A stretch of 64,000 nucleotides of DNA from Candidatus Solirubrobacter pratensis. Lineage in GTDB: Bacteria; Actinomycetota; Thermoleophilia; Solirubrobacterales; Solirubrobacteraceae. Both the position numbers and the translations under genes were made by a program. The stretch spans positions 186,001 to 250,000 of the forward strand of contig NZ_AUEK01000011.1 of the NCBI RefSeq assembly GCF_000425945.1. Reading direction: 5' to 3'. Of this stretch, positions 41,277-49,106 are shown one piece after another (position 1 is the stretch's first letter; every line of letters starts with the position of its first letter). The notes under the pieces were generated by a model. The model had not been told where the DNA came from. It saw only the letters and a list, made by a program, of their open reading frames with translations, and ran no database searches.

Positions 41277-42650
41277 ATGGAGCGCTTCCCGGCCCGGCTC
41301 GGCACCCTCCGGCGCTCTCAGGGATTCCCTGTCGGCACGCTCGGCACCCTCCGGCGCTCTGAGGGATTCCCTGTCGGCACGCTCCGCATCCTCCGGCGCT
41401 CTGAGGGATTCCCTGTCGGCACCCTCGGCACCATCGTCGCGGCCGGCGTGGCGCTCCGCGCGCTCTACCTCTTCACCGTGGCGCGCCATGTCTCGGGGGT
41501 CGGCGACTGGTGGTTCTACCACTGGCAGGCCAACGACCTGGCCTCCGGGCACTTCTTCGTCGAGCCGTTCCGGCTGCGCTTCAACCACCAGGAGTTCCCG
41601 TCGGCCGGGCATCCGCCGCTGTACCCGGCGCTGCTGTCGGTCGTGTCGTGGCTCGGCGGGACGAGCGTGATGTGGCATCGCGCGTTCGGACTCGTCTGCG
41701 GCGCGGCGTCGATCGCGCTGATGGGCGTCCTCGGCCGCCGCGTCGGCGGCGACCGGCTCGGCCTGGCCGCGGCGGGCGTGTGCGCCGCCTACCCGCTGAT
41801 GGTGGTCGTCGACGGCGCGCTGATGAGCGAGACCGCCTACACGCCGCTCGTGATCCTGGTGCTGCTGGCGGCGCTCGCACGGCGGACGTTCTGGCTCGGC
41901 GCGGCGATCGGGCTGGCGGCGCTGTGCCGCTCGGAGGCGCTGCTCCTGCTCCCGGTGCTCGCGTGGCCCGTGCTGTGGCGGCAGGGGATCGCGAAGCCGG
42001 CGCTCGCGACGCTCGGCTGCGTCGTCGTGATCGCGCCGTGGACGATCCGCAACGCGGTCGCGCTCGGCCACGTGGTGCCGATCTCGACCAACGACTCGAC
42101 GGTCCTGACGGGCGCCAACTGCCCCAAGACCTACTCGGGCCCGGACATCGGCTTCTGGCGCTTCGACTGCCTGGCGCCGCGCAAGGCCGACAACGAGGCC
42201 GAGCAGTCGGACATCTGGCGCGCCGACGGGCTGCGCTACGCCCGCGAGCACGCCTCCCGGCTGCTGGTCGTGATCCCGGTGCGGATCCTGCGGACGGTGT
42301 CGCTCTACCAGCCGCGACGCCAGGTCCTGTTCGCCGAGGGGCGCTGGATCCACGGCGAGCAGATGGCGGTCGCGGCCTTCTACCTGCTCGCGCTCCTCTC
42401 GTTCGCCGGGGCGGTGATGCTGCGGCGCGGCGGGACGCCGTTGTGGGTGCTGCTGGCGCCGGCCGTCGTCGTGCTGATCACCGTCGTGATCGGCTACGGG
42501 CACCCGCGGCTGCGACACGTGTTCGAGCCGTCGCTGATGCTCATGGGCGCCTCCGGCGGGCTGTGGGCGTGGGATCAGTTGAGGGCCCGCACGGGCGGCG
42601 CGAGCGCGCGGGCGCGCGAGCGGGCCCGGGTCGCGAGCGCGTCGTCGTAG
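41277..42650 (+). CDS. GT-C (family 39-like) membrane glycosyltransferase with N-terminal repeat
   Basis: 457 residues. The first 50 are unusual: three copies of a 14-residue repeat containing LRRSEGFPVGTL, encoded by a 42-bp tandem repeat. Then come about ten membrane helices. The first loop FYHWQANDLASGHFF followed by PSAGHPPLYPALLS is the acidic/His loop pattern of dolichol-phosphate-mannose-protein-transferase-like GT-C enzymes. A middle soluble loop (NCPKTYSGPDIGFWRFDCLA) has two cysteines that could form a disulfide. It uses a lipid-linked sugar donor on the outer membrane face. The 3' end overlaps a converging small gene by 76 bases. Confidence 0.85.
   Translation: MERFPARLGTLRRSQGFPVGTLGTLRRSEGFPVGTLRILRRSEGFPVGTLGTIVAAGVALRALYLFTVARHVSGVGDWWFYHWQANDLASGHFFVEPFRLRFNHQEFPSAGHPPLYPALLSVVSWLGGTSVMWHRAFGLVCGAASIALMGVLGRRVGGDRLGLAAAGVCAAYPLMVVVDGALMSETAYTPLVILVLLAALARRTFWLGAAIGLAALCRSEALLLLPVLAWPVLWRQGIAKPALATLGCVVVIAPWTIRNAVALGHVVPISTNDSTVLTGANCPKTYSGPDIGFWRFDCLAPRKADNEAEQSDIWRADGLRYAREHASRLLVVIPVRILRTVSLYQPRRQVLFAEGRWIHGEQMAVAAFYLLALLSFAGAVMLRRGGTPLWVLLAPAVVVLITVVIGYGHPRLRHVFEPSLMLMGASGGLWAWDQLRARTGGASARARERARVASASS
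41301..41426. repeat. 42-bp tandem repeat, three copies
   Basis: Units begin at 41301, 41343 and 41385 and differ at only a few positions. Each contains the palindrome-like core agggattccct. The period is a multiple of three, so the coding frame of the GT-C gene is kept. Confidence 0.9.
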
Positions 42651-42976
42651 CCCTGCGCCGCCTGGGCGAGCGCGGCCCACAGCTCGGCGTTGCGCGGCTC
42701 CTCGCGCGTGAGGCGGGCGAAGGTCGCGGTCGCGCCGGCGCGGTCGCCGGTCCGCAGCTGCAGGACGCCGACCGACTCGTCGACGCGCACGTCGGGATTC
42801 AGGCGGCGGGCGCGCGGCGCGAGCCGCTGCGCCTCCACGAGATCGGCGTTCGACGGCGTCCGGTTCGTGAACGCGAGCGCGACCATGCGGTCCTGCGCGT
42901 CGCTGCTGCGCAGCTCGACGGCGAGCCACGCGGCGCCGGTCAGCGCGAGGACGACGATGGCGACGCGGATGGCCAC
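42575..42976 (-). CDS. Small membrane-anchored TPR-like protein
   Basis: 133 residues from the GTG at 42976. An N-terminal membrane helix (VAIRVAIVVLALTGAAWLAV) is followed by helical hairpins reading like two or three tetratricopeptide repeats (ADLVEAQRLAPRARRLNP, GVLQLRTGDRAGATATFARL, NAELWAALAQAAQGYDDAL). Probably a scaffold for the adjacent glycan enzymes. It lies 26 bases behind the 43003-44514 membrane gene on the same strand and overlaps the converging GT-C gene by 76 bases. A GATACT hexamer six bases before the GTG may give it its own promoter. Confidence 0.75.
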   Translation of the reverse strand: MAIRVAIVVLALTGAAWLAVELRSSDAQDRMVALAFTNRTPSNADLVEAQRLAPRARRLNPDVRVDESVGVLQLRTGDRAGATATFARLTREEPRNAELWAALAQAAQGYDDALATRARSRARALAPPVRALN

Positions 42977-42982
42977 GGCTGG

Positions 42983-42988
42983 AGTATC
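42983..42988 (-). promoter_or_regulatory. -10-like hexamer GATACT for the TPR-like gene
   Basis: Minus-strand GATACT, six bases before the GTG at 42976. Confidence 0.3.
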
Positions 42989-43002
42989 GCCGCCAGGGCC
43001 GG

Positions 43003-44514
43003 TCAGCGCGGGGCGAGCACGAGGTAGTCGCCGAAGCGCGCGGCGGGGCGGTAGGCGCGGGCCAGGTACGCGTCGAGCGCGCGGTCGCCGGTCGGGCGGC
43101 CGCGCCGGTTGGGCTCGCGGACCGGCGGCTCCAGCCAGCGGATCACGACCTTCGGCCTGGCCCGCCGCAGCGCCGCGACGATCCTGCGCTGCTCCTCCGG
43201 CTTGGCCTGGAGGAGGAAGTCGCGGTGCAGGACGTTGGGGCGGCGCGTGAGGAAGTGCAGCAGCGGGTCGTTGAACGGCACGAGGTCCGAGCGCGCGGGC
43301 GCGACGTAGATCGGCTCGCCCGGAGGCACCATGCGCTGCGTGTAGGCGACGAGCCTCGGCAGGTCGCGCGCGTCGGCGGGCGGGACGCGGGCGCCGCCGG
43401 CGCCCTCCACGTGCAGCGGCGCCAGGTCCGGCGGGCGCAGCAGCGCGGAGGCGCGGCTCCCGGCGCCCGTGACGAGCAGGAGCGCCAGGACCGCCGCGAA
43501 CAGCGGCTTCGGCTTGGTCGCGAGCGCGGCGATCGCGGCGGCGATCACGAGCAGCGTCTGCGCATGCTCCTCGTCGGCGCGGGACAGGAGGTAGGCGGTC
43601 GCGCCGAGCGCGAGGACCAGGAGGCCGACGAGCTTCGGCCGGCGCGCCGTGATGGCCGCGGCGATGACGGCGGCGAGCGCGGCATATGGCAGCAGCCAGC
43701 GGAGGAAGTCCAGCGGGTCCGATCCGTCGAAGCCGGCGGGGAACGGCAGCCGCCACCACTCGCCGTCGCGGGTGCCCTGGACGACGAGCGCGTCCCAGAC
43801 CCGGGCGGGCCCCGAGGCGATCGCGAACGGCGCATACAGGACGGCGCCGGCGAGCACCGCCGCGGCGAGGGCGACGAGCCCCGCCCGGGCGGCACGACGG
43901 GGCGCCCCGCCTCCTCCCGCCGCCAGCGCGGCCGTCGCCGCCGCGGCGAGTCCGGCGGCGGCTCCCATGTCCGGGCGCCAGAAGGCAGCGGCGGCCGCGG
44001 CGGCGCCGGCCCACGCGGCCTGGCGACGCGATGCGAGCAGGACGGCGGCGAGCGCGAAGGCGAGCGCCGGGCCGGCCGGGTTCGCGCTGGTTGGCTGCGC
44101 GGCGGTGACGGCGGCGGCGGCCCATGCCGCGAGCGCCCAGCGCGGCCGCTCGCCGCGGACCAGCGCCCAGATCAGCAGCGCCGCGGTCGCGTCGGCGGCG
44201 ACGCGGAGCAGGCGCCACCACAGCAGCGACGGCCCCAGCAGCTTGCCGGCGGCCATCACGACGAGCGGCTCGCCCGGCCCGTAGGCCCAGCTGAAGTCGC
44301 GCCACGGCCATTGGCCGCCGCCCATCCGCGTCGCGGCCTGCATCAGGATGCCCTCGTCCAGCGGTCCCAGATAGCGGCGCAGGGTGAAGCCCGAGATCAG
44401 CGCGCCGGCGAGCCACAGGACGGCCGGAAGCGCGAGGCGCCGGCCGCGGGACGGGGCGCCGGCGACGACCGGCCCGCCCGCGGGCTCCGCGGCGACGGCC
44501 GCGCCCGTCCTCAC
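43003..44514 (-). CDS. GT-C-like polytopic membrane protein
   Basis: 503 residues from the GTG at 44514. About ten or eleven membrane helices. The loop FTLRRYLGPLDEGILMQAA after the first helix has the acidic pair expected in GT-C glycosyltransferases, and a second loop WPWRDFSWAYGPGEPLV fits the same fold. A soluble C-terminal domain of about 150 residues (PGEPIYVAPARSDLVPFND) follows. Donor and acceptor unknown; it could also be a non-catalytic relative. GTGA overlap with the upstream flippase gene links the two. Confidence 0.78.
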   Translation of the reverse strand: MRTGAAVAAEPAGGPVVAGAPSRGRRLALPAVLWLAGALISGFTLRRYLGPLDEGILMQAATRMGGGQWPWRDFSWAYGPGEPLVVMAAGKLLGPSLLWWRLLRVAADATAALLIWALVRGERPRWALAAWAAAAVTAAQPTSANPAGPALAFALAAVLLASRRQAAWAGAAAAAAAFWRPDMGAAAGLAAAATAALAAGGGGAPRRAARAGLVALAAAVLAGAVLYAPFAIASGPARVWDALVVQGTRDGEWWRLPFPAGFDGSDPLDFLRWLLPYAALAAVIAAAITARRPKLVGLLVLALGATAYLLSRADEEHAQTLLVIAAAIAALATKPKPLFAAVLALLLVTGAGSRASALLRPPDLAPLHVEGAGGARVPPADARDLPRLVAYTQRMVPPGEPIYVAPARSDLVPFNDPLLHFLTRRPNVLHRDFLLQAKPEEQRRIVAALRRARPKVVIRWLEPPVREPNRRGRPTGDRALDAYLARAYRPAARFGDYLVLAPR

Positions 44515-45995
44515 CGCGCGACCTCGCCGGCGGCGCCCGGGTTCGCCGGCCGCAGGTACCCCTGGAGCTCCGCCAGCAGCCCGCGCTCGAGGCGGCGGGT
44601 GGCGAGGGCGAGGGTGGCGAGCCAGAGCGTGAGCTCCAGCGCGGCCTGGGCGAGCGGCCGGTGCCCTCCCCACAGCGCGAGCCGGAGCGCCAGCACCGGC
44701 GCCGAGGCCAGCGCGACCGGCGCCGCCGCGCGGAGCGCGACCGGCAGCATCCGCACGCCGGGAAGCAGCCGCTGCACGTACACGTGCCGGACCGCGAGCA
44801 CGCAGGCCGTGCAGCCGAGCCGGCCGGCGACGAACCACCAGGCGCCGCCGAGCAGCGCGCCCGGGACCGCGAGGGCGGCGAAGGAGGCCGCGAACGCTCC
44901 CGCCTCGACCGCTTGCGGCCAGGACTCGCCGCGCGCCCGGTAGAACGCGAACCAGTTGTACCCGACCTGCTGGATCGCTCCGGCCACCGCGAGCCCGCCG
45001 AGCAGGACGATCGCGCCGTCCCACTCGTCGCCCAGCACGAACCGCACGAGATCGGCGCCGAAGAGCGCGAAGCCGGCGCCGAACGGGAACGCCCACATCA
45101 GCGTCAGCCGGTTCGCCTTGGCGAACAGCTCCTCGAGCACGTCCACGCGCTCGCGGACGCGGACGATCGCCGGGTAGATCGTCGTCGCGAGGATCTGGTC
45201 AGCGCGGTCGACGTAGCGCGTGAGCGTCGTCGCCAGCGTGATGTAGCCCGCGGCGGCGAGCCCGTCGGAGACGCCGAAGACGGCGATCTGGCCCTGCGCG
45301 ACGAGCAGCGCCGTCGCGGCGGTCACGAAGACCGGCCACGAGAAGCGCAGGTAGCGCCGCGCGGCATCGCGCTCGGGCCGCAGCCGCAGCCGGTACGGCG
45401 ACACCCGCCACGCCGCCGCCACCGCGGCGGCGTTCCCGCACAGCGGCCCGATCACGAGCGCCCAGACGCCGACGCCGGCCAGCAGGAGAGGCACCGCGAC
45501 CAGCACCGTCCCGAGCGGCACGATCGCCTGCAGCGACCGCAGCCGGACGTAGTCCATGCGCTTGAAGAAGACCCATTGCGGGGCCTGCAGCGCGAACGCG
45601 ACGGGCAGGTACGCCACCGCGAGCGTGAGCCCGAGCAGCCGGTCGTCGTCGTAGAGCGCCGCCAGCAGCGGCGCCAGCGCAGCGATCAGCAGCGCGCAAA
45701 CCAGCCCCAGCGCCAGCTCGACCGTGAACGCCCGCTCGAACTCCGCGCGCTCGTCGGCCGCCTGCTCCTGGACGAAGGCCTCGTCGATCCCGACCCGGCG
45801 CAGCGCCACGATCGTCATCGCGGTCGTGCTCACCACGCCATAGAGGCCGATCGCGTCCGGGCCGAGCAGCGCGGTGGCGAGCAGCCCCTGCACGAGCACG
45901 AGGCCTTCGGCGCCGGACAGGAACGCCGCGTTGACGACCCCGCCGCGAGCTGTCGCGACGCGCAGGCCATCGCCGGGACTGCGTCGCGTCGTCAT
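44511..45995 (-). CDS. Polysaccharide flippase (Wzx/lipopolysaccharide exporter type)
   Basis: 494 residues, ATG start, about twelve to fourteen membrane helices. The N-terminal GVVNAAFLSGAEGLVLVQGL and LGPDAIGLYGVVSTTAM, the EQAADERAEFERAF cytoplasmic loop and VFFKRMDYVRLRSLQ are typical of Polysacc_synt/MVF-type flippases that move undecaprenyl-linked glycans across the membrane. It is the first gene of a leftward unit with the GT-C-like gene. Only eight bases separate its start from the first possible start of the divergent glycosyltransferase. Confidence 0.88.
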   Translation of the reverse strand: MTTRRSPGDGLRVATARGGVVNAAFLSGAEGLVLVQGLLATALLGPDAIGLYGVVSTTAMTIVALRRVGIDEAFVQEQAADERAEFERAFTVELALGLVCALLIAALAPLLAALYDDDRLLGLTLAVAYLPVAFALQAPQWVFFKRMDYVRLRSLQAIVPLGTVLVAVPLLLAGVGVWALVIGPLCGNAAAVAAAWRVSPYRLRLRPERDAARRYLRFSWPVFVTAATALLVAQGQIAVFGVSDGLAAAGYITLATTLTRYVDRADQILATTIYPAIVRVRERVDVLEELFAKANRLTLMWAFPFGAGFALFGADLVRFVLGDEWDGAIVLLGGLAVAGAIQQVGYNWFAFYRARGESWPQAVEAGAFAASFAALAVPGALLGGAWWFVAGRLGCTACVLAVRHVYVQRLLPGVRMLPVALRAAAPVALASAPVLALRLALWGGHRPLAQAALELTLWLATLALATRRLERGLLAELQGYLRPANPGAAGEVAR

Positions 45996-46003
45996 GGGGC
46001 GCG

Positions 46004-46009
46004 ATGCTA
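46004..46009 (-). promoter_or_regulatory. -10-like hexamer TAGCAT for the flippase
   Basis: Minus-strand TAGCAT, eight bases before the ATG at 45995. It covers the first possible ATG of the divergent gene. Confidence 0.45.
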
Positions 46010-47029
46010 ATGCCGCCCTTGCACGGAACCGTCGTCATCGCTTCCTACTCCGGTGTGCTCGGAGGCGCCGAGCGCGTCCTCGTGGACTGCGCGACCCGTC
46101 TCCCCCGCCCGGCGGTCGTCGCGTGTCCGGACGGTCCGCTGGCGGAGGCGGTGAGAGCGGCGGGACTGGCGCACGAGGAGATCGCCGGCGGGACGCTGCG
46201 GCTGCGCGGCAACGGCGCGCTCCATGGCGCCGCGCTGGCGCGGATGGCCTGGGAGGTCGGCGGCCTCGTCCATCGCCGCCGCCCCGCGGCGCTCGTCGCC
46301 TGGAGCTCGCGGGCGGCGCTGGCTCTGGCGGCGATCCCGCGGCGCCCGCCGCTCGTGAGCGTGCTGCACGACCTCCACGACGGCGCGGTCGCCGCCGCCG
46401 TCGGGGCCGCGCTGCGCCGGGCGGACGCGGTCGTCGCGACCTCCCGGGCCGTCGCCGCGAGCCTGGCGCCCGGCGCGGTGATCCTCCACCCCGGCGTCGA
46501 CCTCGCGGCCTTCACTCCCACGCCCTTGCCGGAGGGGCCGCCGCGCGCGCTGTACCTCGGCGCGCTCGTCCCGTGGAAGCGCCCCGACCTGGCGATCGAG
46601 ATCGCCCGGCGGATGCCCGAGCTGCACCTGACGCTCGCCGGCGAGCCGCTGCCCGGCGAGGAGATCGCGCTCGATCCCCCGGGCAACGTCACGCTCGCGG
46701 GCCGCGTCGAGGCCGCAGAGGCCCTCGCCCAGGCCCACGTGCTCCTGCACTGCGCCGGCGCCGAGCCGTTCGGCCTCGCGCTCGTCGAGGCGCTCGCCTG
46801 CGGCCGGCCCGTGGTCGCGCCCGCCGCCGCCGGACCGCTCGAGATCGTCGCCGCCGGCTGCGGGCGGCTCTACCCGCCGGGCGACGCCGATGCGGCGGTG
46901 GCCGCGCTGCGAGCGGTGATCGCGGATCCGGAGGCGCCCGCCGCCGCCCGCCGCCGCGCGGAGGCCTTCGGCGTCGACGCATCCGCCGCGCGGATGGCCG
47001 CCGCGATCGAGGCGGCGATCGCGCGATGA
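46010..47029 (+). CDS. GT4-family glycosyltransferase
   Basis: 339 residues from ATG 46010; ATG 46004 and TTG 46019 are alternatives, and the promoter hexamer of the opposite gene overlaps 46004. GT-B fold: VVIASYSGVLGGAERVLVDC in the acceptor domain, ALYLGALVPWKRPDLAIEIA at the domain junction, and CAGAEPFGLALVEALACGRP with the E-x7-E donor-binding motif. Full length for a single-sugar transferase. The ATGA overlap at 47026-47029 couples it to the next transferase. Confidence 0.88.
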   Translation: MPPLHGTVVIASYSGVLGGAERVLVDCATRLPRPAVVACPDGPLAEAVRAAGLAHEEIAGGTLRLRGNGALHGAALARMAWEVGGLVHRRRPAALVAWSSRAALALAAIPRRPPLVSVLHDLHDGAVAAAVGAALRRADAVVATSRAVAASLAPGAVILHPGVDLAAFTPTPLPEGPPRALYLGALVPWKRPDLAIEIARRMPELHLTLAGEPLPGEEIALDPPGNVTLAGRVEAAEALAQAHVLLHCAGAEPFGLALVEALACGRPVVAPAAAGPLEIVAAGCGRLYPPGDADAAVAALRAVIADPEAPAAARRRAEAFGVDASAARMAAAIEAAIAR

Positions 47030-47904
47030 CGCGCCCGTACGCGGCCGTCGTCGTGCTCCACGAGTCGCGCGACGAGCTCTCGGCGCTGCTGCGCTCGCTG
47101 GAGCCCATCGCCGGCCCGCGCCTGATCGTCGTCGACACCGGGGCCGACGACGGCGGCGCGCAGCTCGCTCGCGAGCACGGCGCCGAGGTGATCGAGCGCC
47201 GCGACAACCCCGGCTTCGGGGCGGCGACCAACCTCGGCCTCGAGCGCGTCAGCGAGGACGTGGCGGTCCTGCTGAACCCCGACGTCGAGGCGATCGGCGA
47301 CTCGCTGCCGCGACTCGCCGCGATCGCGGCCGAGCACGACGGGCTGCACGCGCCGCGGCTGCTGAACCGGGACGGCTCGGTGCAGCGCAGCGCGCATCCG
47401 CTCCCCGGCACGCTCGGCGCCCTCCTCCCGGCGGTGATCCACCCGCCGCTGCTCCCCGCGGCGATAAGAGACCGCGCGGAGCCGTACCGGAGCACACGAG
47501 CGCGCAGCGTGGGCTGGGCGATCGCCGCGTGCCTGGCGGCGCGCACGGACACGCTGCGCCGGTTCCCGTTCGACCCCGCCACCCACCTCTACGCGGAGGA
47601 CATGGAGCTGTGCCTGCGGGCGCGCGACGCCGGTGTCCCGACCGTCTACCACCCGCAGCTGATCCTCCGCCACGCCGGCGGCCACAGCCTCTATCGCCAG
47701 GGCGAGCCGCACGAGCGGCTCGCAGCGCGGCGCCGCGAGGCGATCGAAGCGACCCGCGGAGGGCGCGCGCGACGGCTCGACGACGCCGCGCAACTGCTGA
47801 CGTTCGCCATCCGCGCGGCCGTCAAGCGCCCGAACCAGCGCGAGCGCGCTCAGCTGAACGCGCTCCTTAAACAGCGCGACCCGGGAGGTCCCGGGTCGAA
47901 CTGA
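47026..47904 (+). CDS. GT2-family glycosyltransferase, rhamnosyltransferase-like
   Basis: 292 residues. GT-A fold: AVVVLHESRDELSALLRSL, VVDTGADDGG, then RRDNPGFGAATNLGLERV and LLNPDVEAIGDSL, in which the DxD-type metal site is N-P-D. The ARTDTLRRFPFDP and YAEDMELCLRARDAGVPT segment holds the catalytic-base region (ED). This matches the WcaA/rhamnosyltransferase group. A hairpin lies inside the last codons (47877-47898). Confidence 0.9.
   Translation: MTRPYAAVVVLHESRDELSALLRSLEPIAGPRLIVVDTGADDGGAQLAREHGAEVIERRDNPGFGAATNLGLERVSEDVAVLLNPDVEAIGDSLPRLAAIAAEHDGLHAPRLLNRDGSVQRSAHPLPGTLGALLPAVIHPPLLPAAIRDRAEPYRSTRARSVGWAIAACLAARTDTLRRFPFDPATHLYAEDMELCLRARDAGVPTVYHPQLILRHAGGHSLYRQGEPHERLAARRREAIEATRGGRARRLDDAAQLLTFAIRAAVKRPNQRERAQLNALLKQRDPGGPGSN
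47877..47898. terminator. Hairpin at the end of the GT2 gene
   Basis: CGACCCGGG pairs with CCCGGGTCG around a four-base loop, within the last codons. There is no T-tract. It lies between converging genes (stop 47904 against stop 47933). Confidence 0.4.
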
Positions 47905-47932
47905 TGAACTGCTTCGCCTTCGGCGACGTTCC

Positions 47933-48832
47933 CTAGGCGGCCTCGCGCAGAGCGATCAGCTCCGGCCGCTGCGAGAGGCGCTTGAGGGCGCGCTCCTCGA
48001 TCTGGCGGGCCCGCTCGGTGGATACACCGAGCTTCCGGCCGGCCTGCGAGAGCGTCTGCGGCTCCTTGTCGCCGGCGCCGAAGCGCATCTCGATCACGTC
48101 ACGCTCGGGCTCGGGGAGCTCGGCGATCGCGGTCAGCAGCGTCTCGGACTTGAGCGCCTCGTGGACCTCCTCGTCCACCGCCGGCGTCTCGATCGCCAGC
48201 AGGTCGCCGAAGGCGGTGTCGCCATCGTCCCCCACCGGCTTGTCGAGGCTGACCACGGCGCGATCGGCCTTGCGGATCTCGATCACGTCCTCGAGCGGGA
48301 GGTCGGCGGCCGAGGCGATCTCCTCGTCCGACGGCTCATGCCCGAGCTTCGTCGTCAGCTCGCGCTCGATGCGCCCGACCTTGCGGGAACGCTGCGCCAC
48401 GTGGACGGGAAGGCGGATCGTGCGGCTCGTGTTCTCGAGACCGCGCTGGATCGCCTGCCGGATCCACAGCGTCGCGTACGTGGAGAAGCGGAAGCCCTTG
48501 CGCCAATCGAACTTCTCGACCGCTCGGATCAGCCCCAGCATGCCCTCCTGGATCAGGTCGCCGAGGGCGAGGCCCTGGCCCTGGTAGCGGCGCGCGTTGG
48601 CGACCACCAGGCGGAGGTTGGAGTTGATCATCCGCTCCTTGGCGGCAAGGTCTCCCCGCTCGATGCGCTTAGCGAGCTCGATCTCCTCGCTCGGCTTGAG
48701 CAGCGGGTACCGACCAGCCTCGCGCAGGAGCAGCTGGAGCGAGTCGAGCGTGGGATCGGCGGCGTGCTCGGCCTCGGTCTTGCGGCGCGGGGTATCGGTG
48801 ATAGTGGGCGTTTTGGGGTCCTTCCGTATCAA
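47933..48832 (-). CDS. Sigma-70 family RNA polymerase sigma factor (group 1/2)
   Basis: 299 residues, TTG start at 48832. Region 1.2 (LDSLQLLLREAGRYPLLKPS), region 2 with the RNA-polymerase and -10 recognising LGDLIQEGMLGLIRAVEKFD and KGFRFSTYATLWIRQAIQRG, region 3 (LPVHVAQRSRKVGRIERELT) and region 4 with the -35 helix LGVSTERARQIEERALKRL. It has no long acidic N-terminal extension, so it resembles HrdB/SigB-type group 2 factors, but it could be the vegetative factor of this lineage. It has the clearest promoter in the window (48854-48882). Confidence 0.92.
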   Translation of the reverse strand: MIRKDPKTPTITDTPRRKTEAEHAADPTLDSLQLLLREAGRYPLLKPSEEIELAKRIERGDLAAKERMINSNLRLVVANARRYQGQGLALGDLIQEGMLGLIRAVEKFDWRKGFRFSTYATLWIRQAIQRGLENTSRTIRLPVHVAQRSRKVGRIERELTTKLGHEPSDEEIASAADLPLEDVIEIRKADRAVVSLDKPVGDDGDTAFGDLLAIETPAVDEEVHEALKSETLLTAIAELPEPERDVIEMRFGAGDKEPQTLSQAGRKLGVSTERARQIEERALKRLSQRPELIALREAA

Positions 48833-48853
48833 ATTCCAACTCGTGTAGTAGGA

Positions 48854-48882
48854 ATTTTAGCTCGATATCGTTGATCTTGCAA
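48854..48882 (-). promoter_or_regulatory. Sigma-70 promoter of the sigma-factor gene (TTGCAA, 17 bp, TAAAAT)
   Basis: The minus strand reads TTGCAA (48882-48877), a 17-bp spacer and TAAAAT (48859-48854). A leader of about 15-20 bases follows. An AAATTCC/GGAATTT inverted repeat spans the -10 and the region just before the TTG start, a possible operator or leader hairpin. Confidence 0.75.
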
Positions 48883-49106
48883 CTACAACCAGCAAGCCCT
48901 GCGTCACTCGCCGGCGCCGGCAGGCTGTGCGTTGCGTGGTGGGCGACCAGTCCACGATCGGACGACCGTCCCCCCGAGGGGTCCCGGTAGGCCGCTAAGC
49001 TTGTGACCGAAGCGACACACCAGGGGCGCAGGGCGGCGCCCGCGCACAACAGACAACCCGAATCATGCCACGGGGTTACGCTGATTGTGCCCGCGGCCAG
49101 TGTGTT

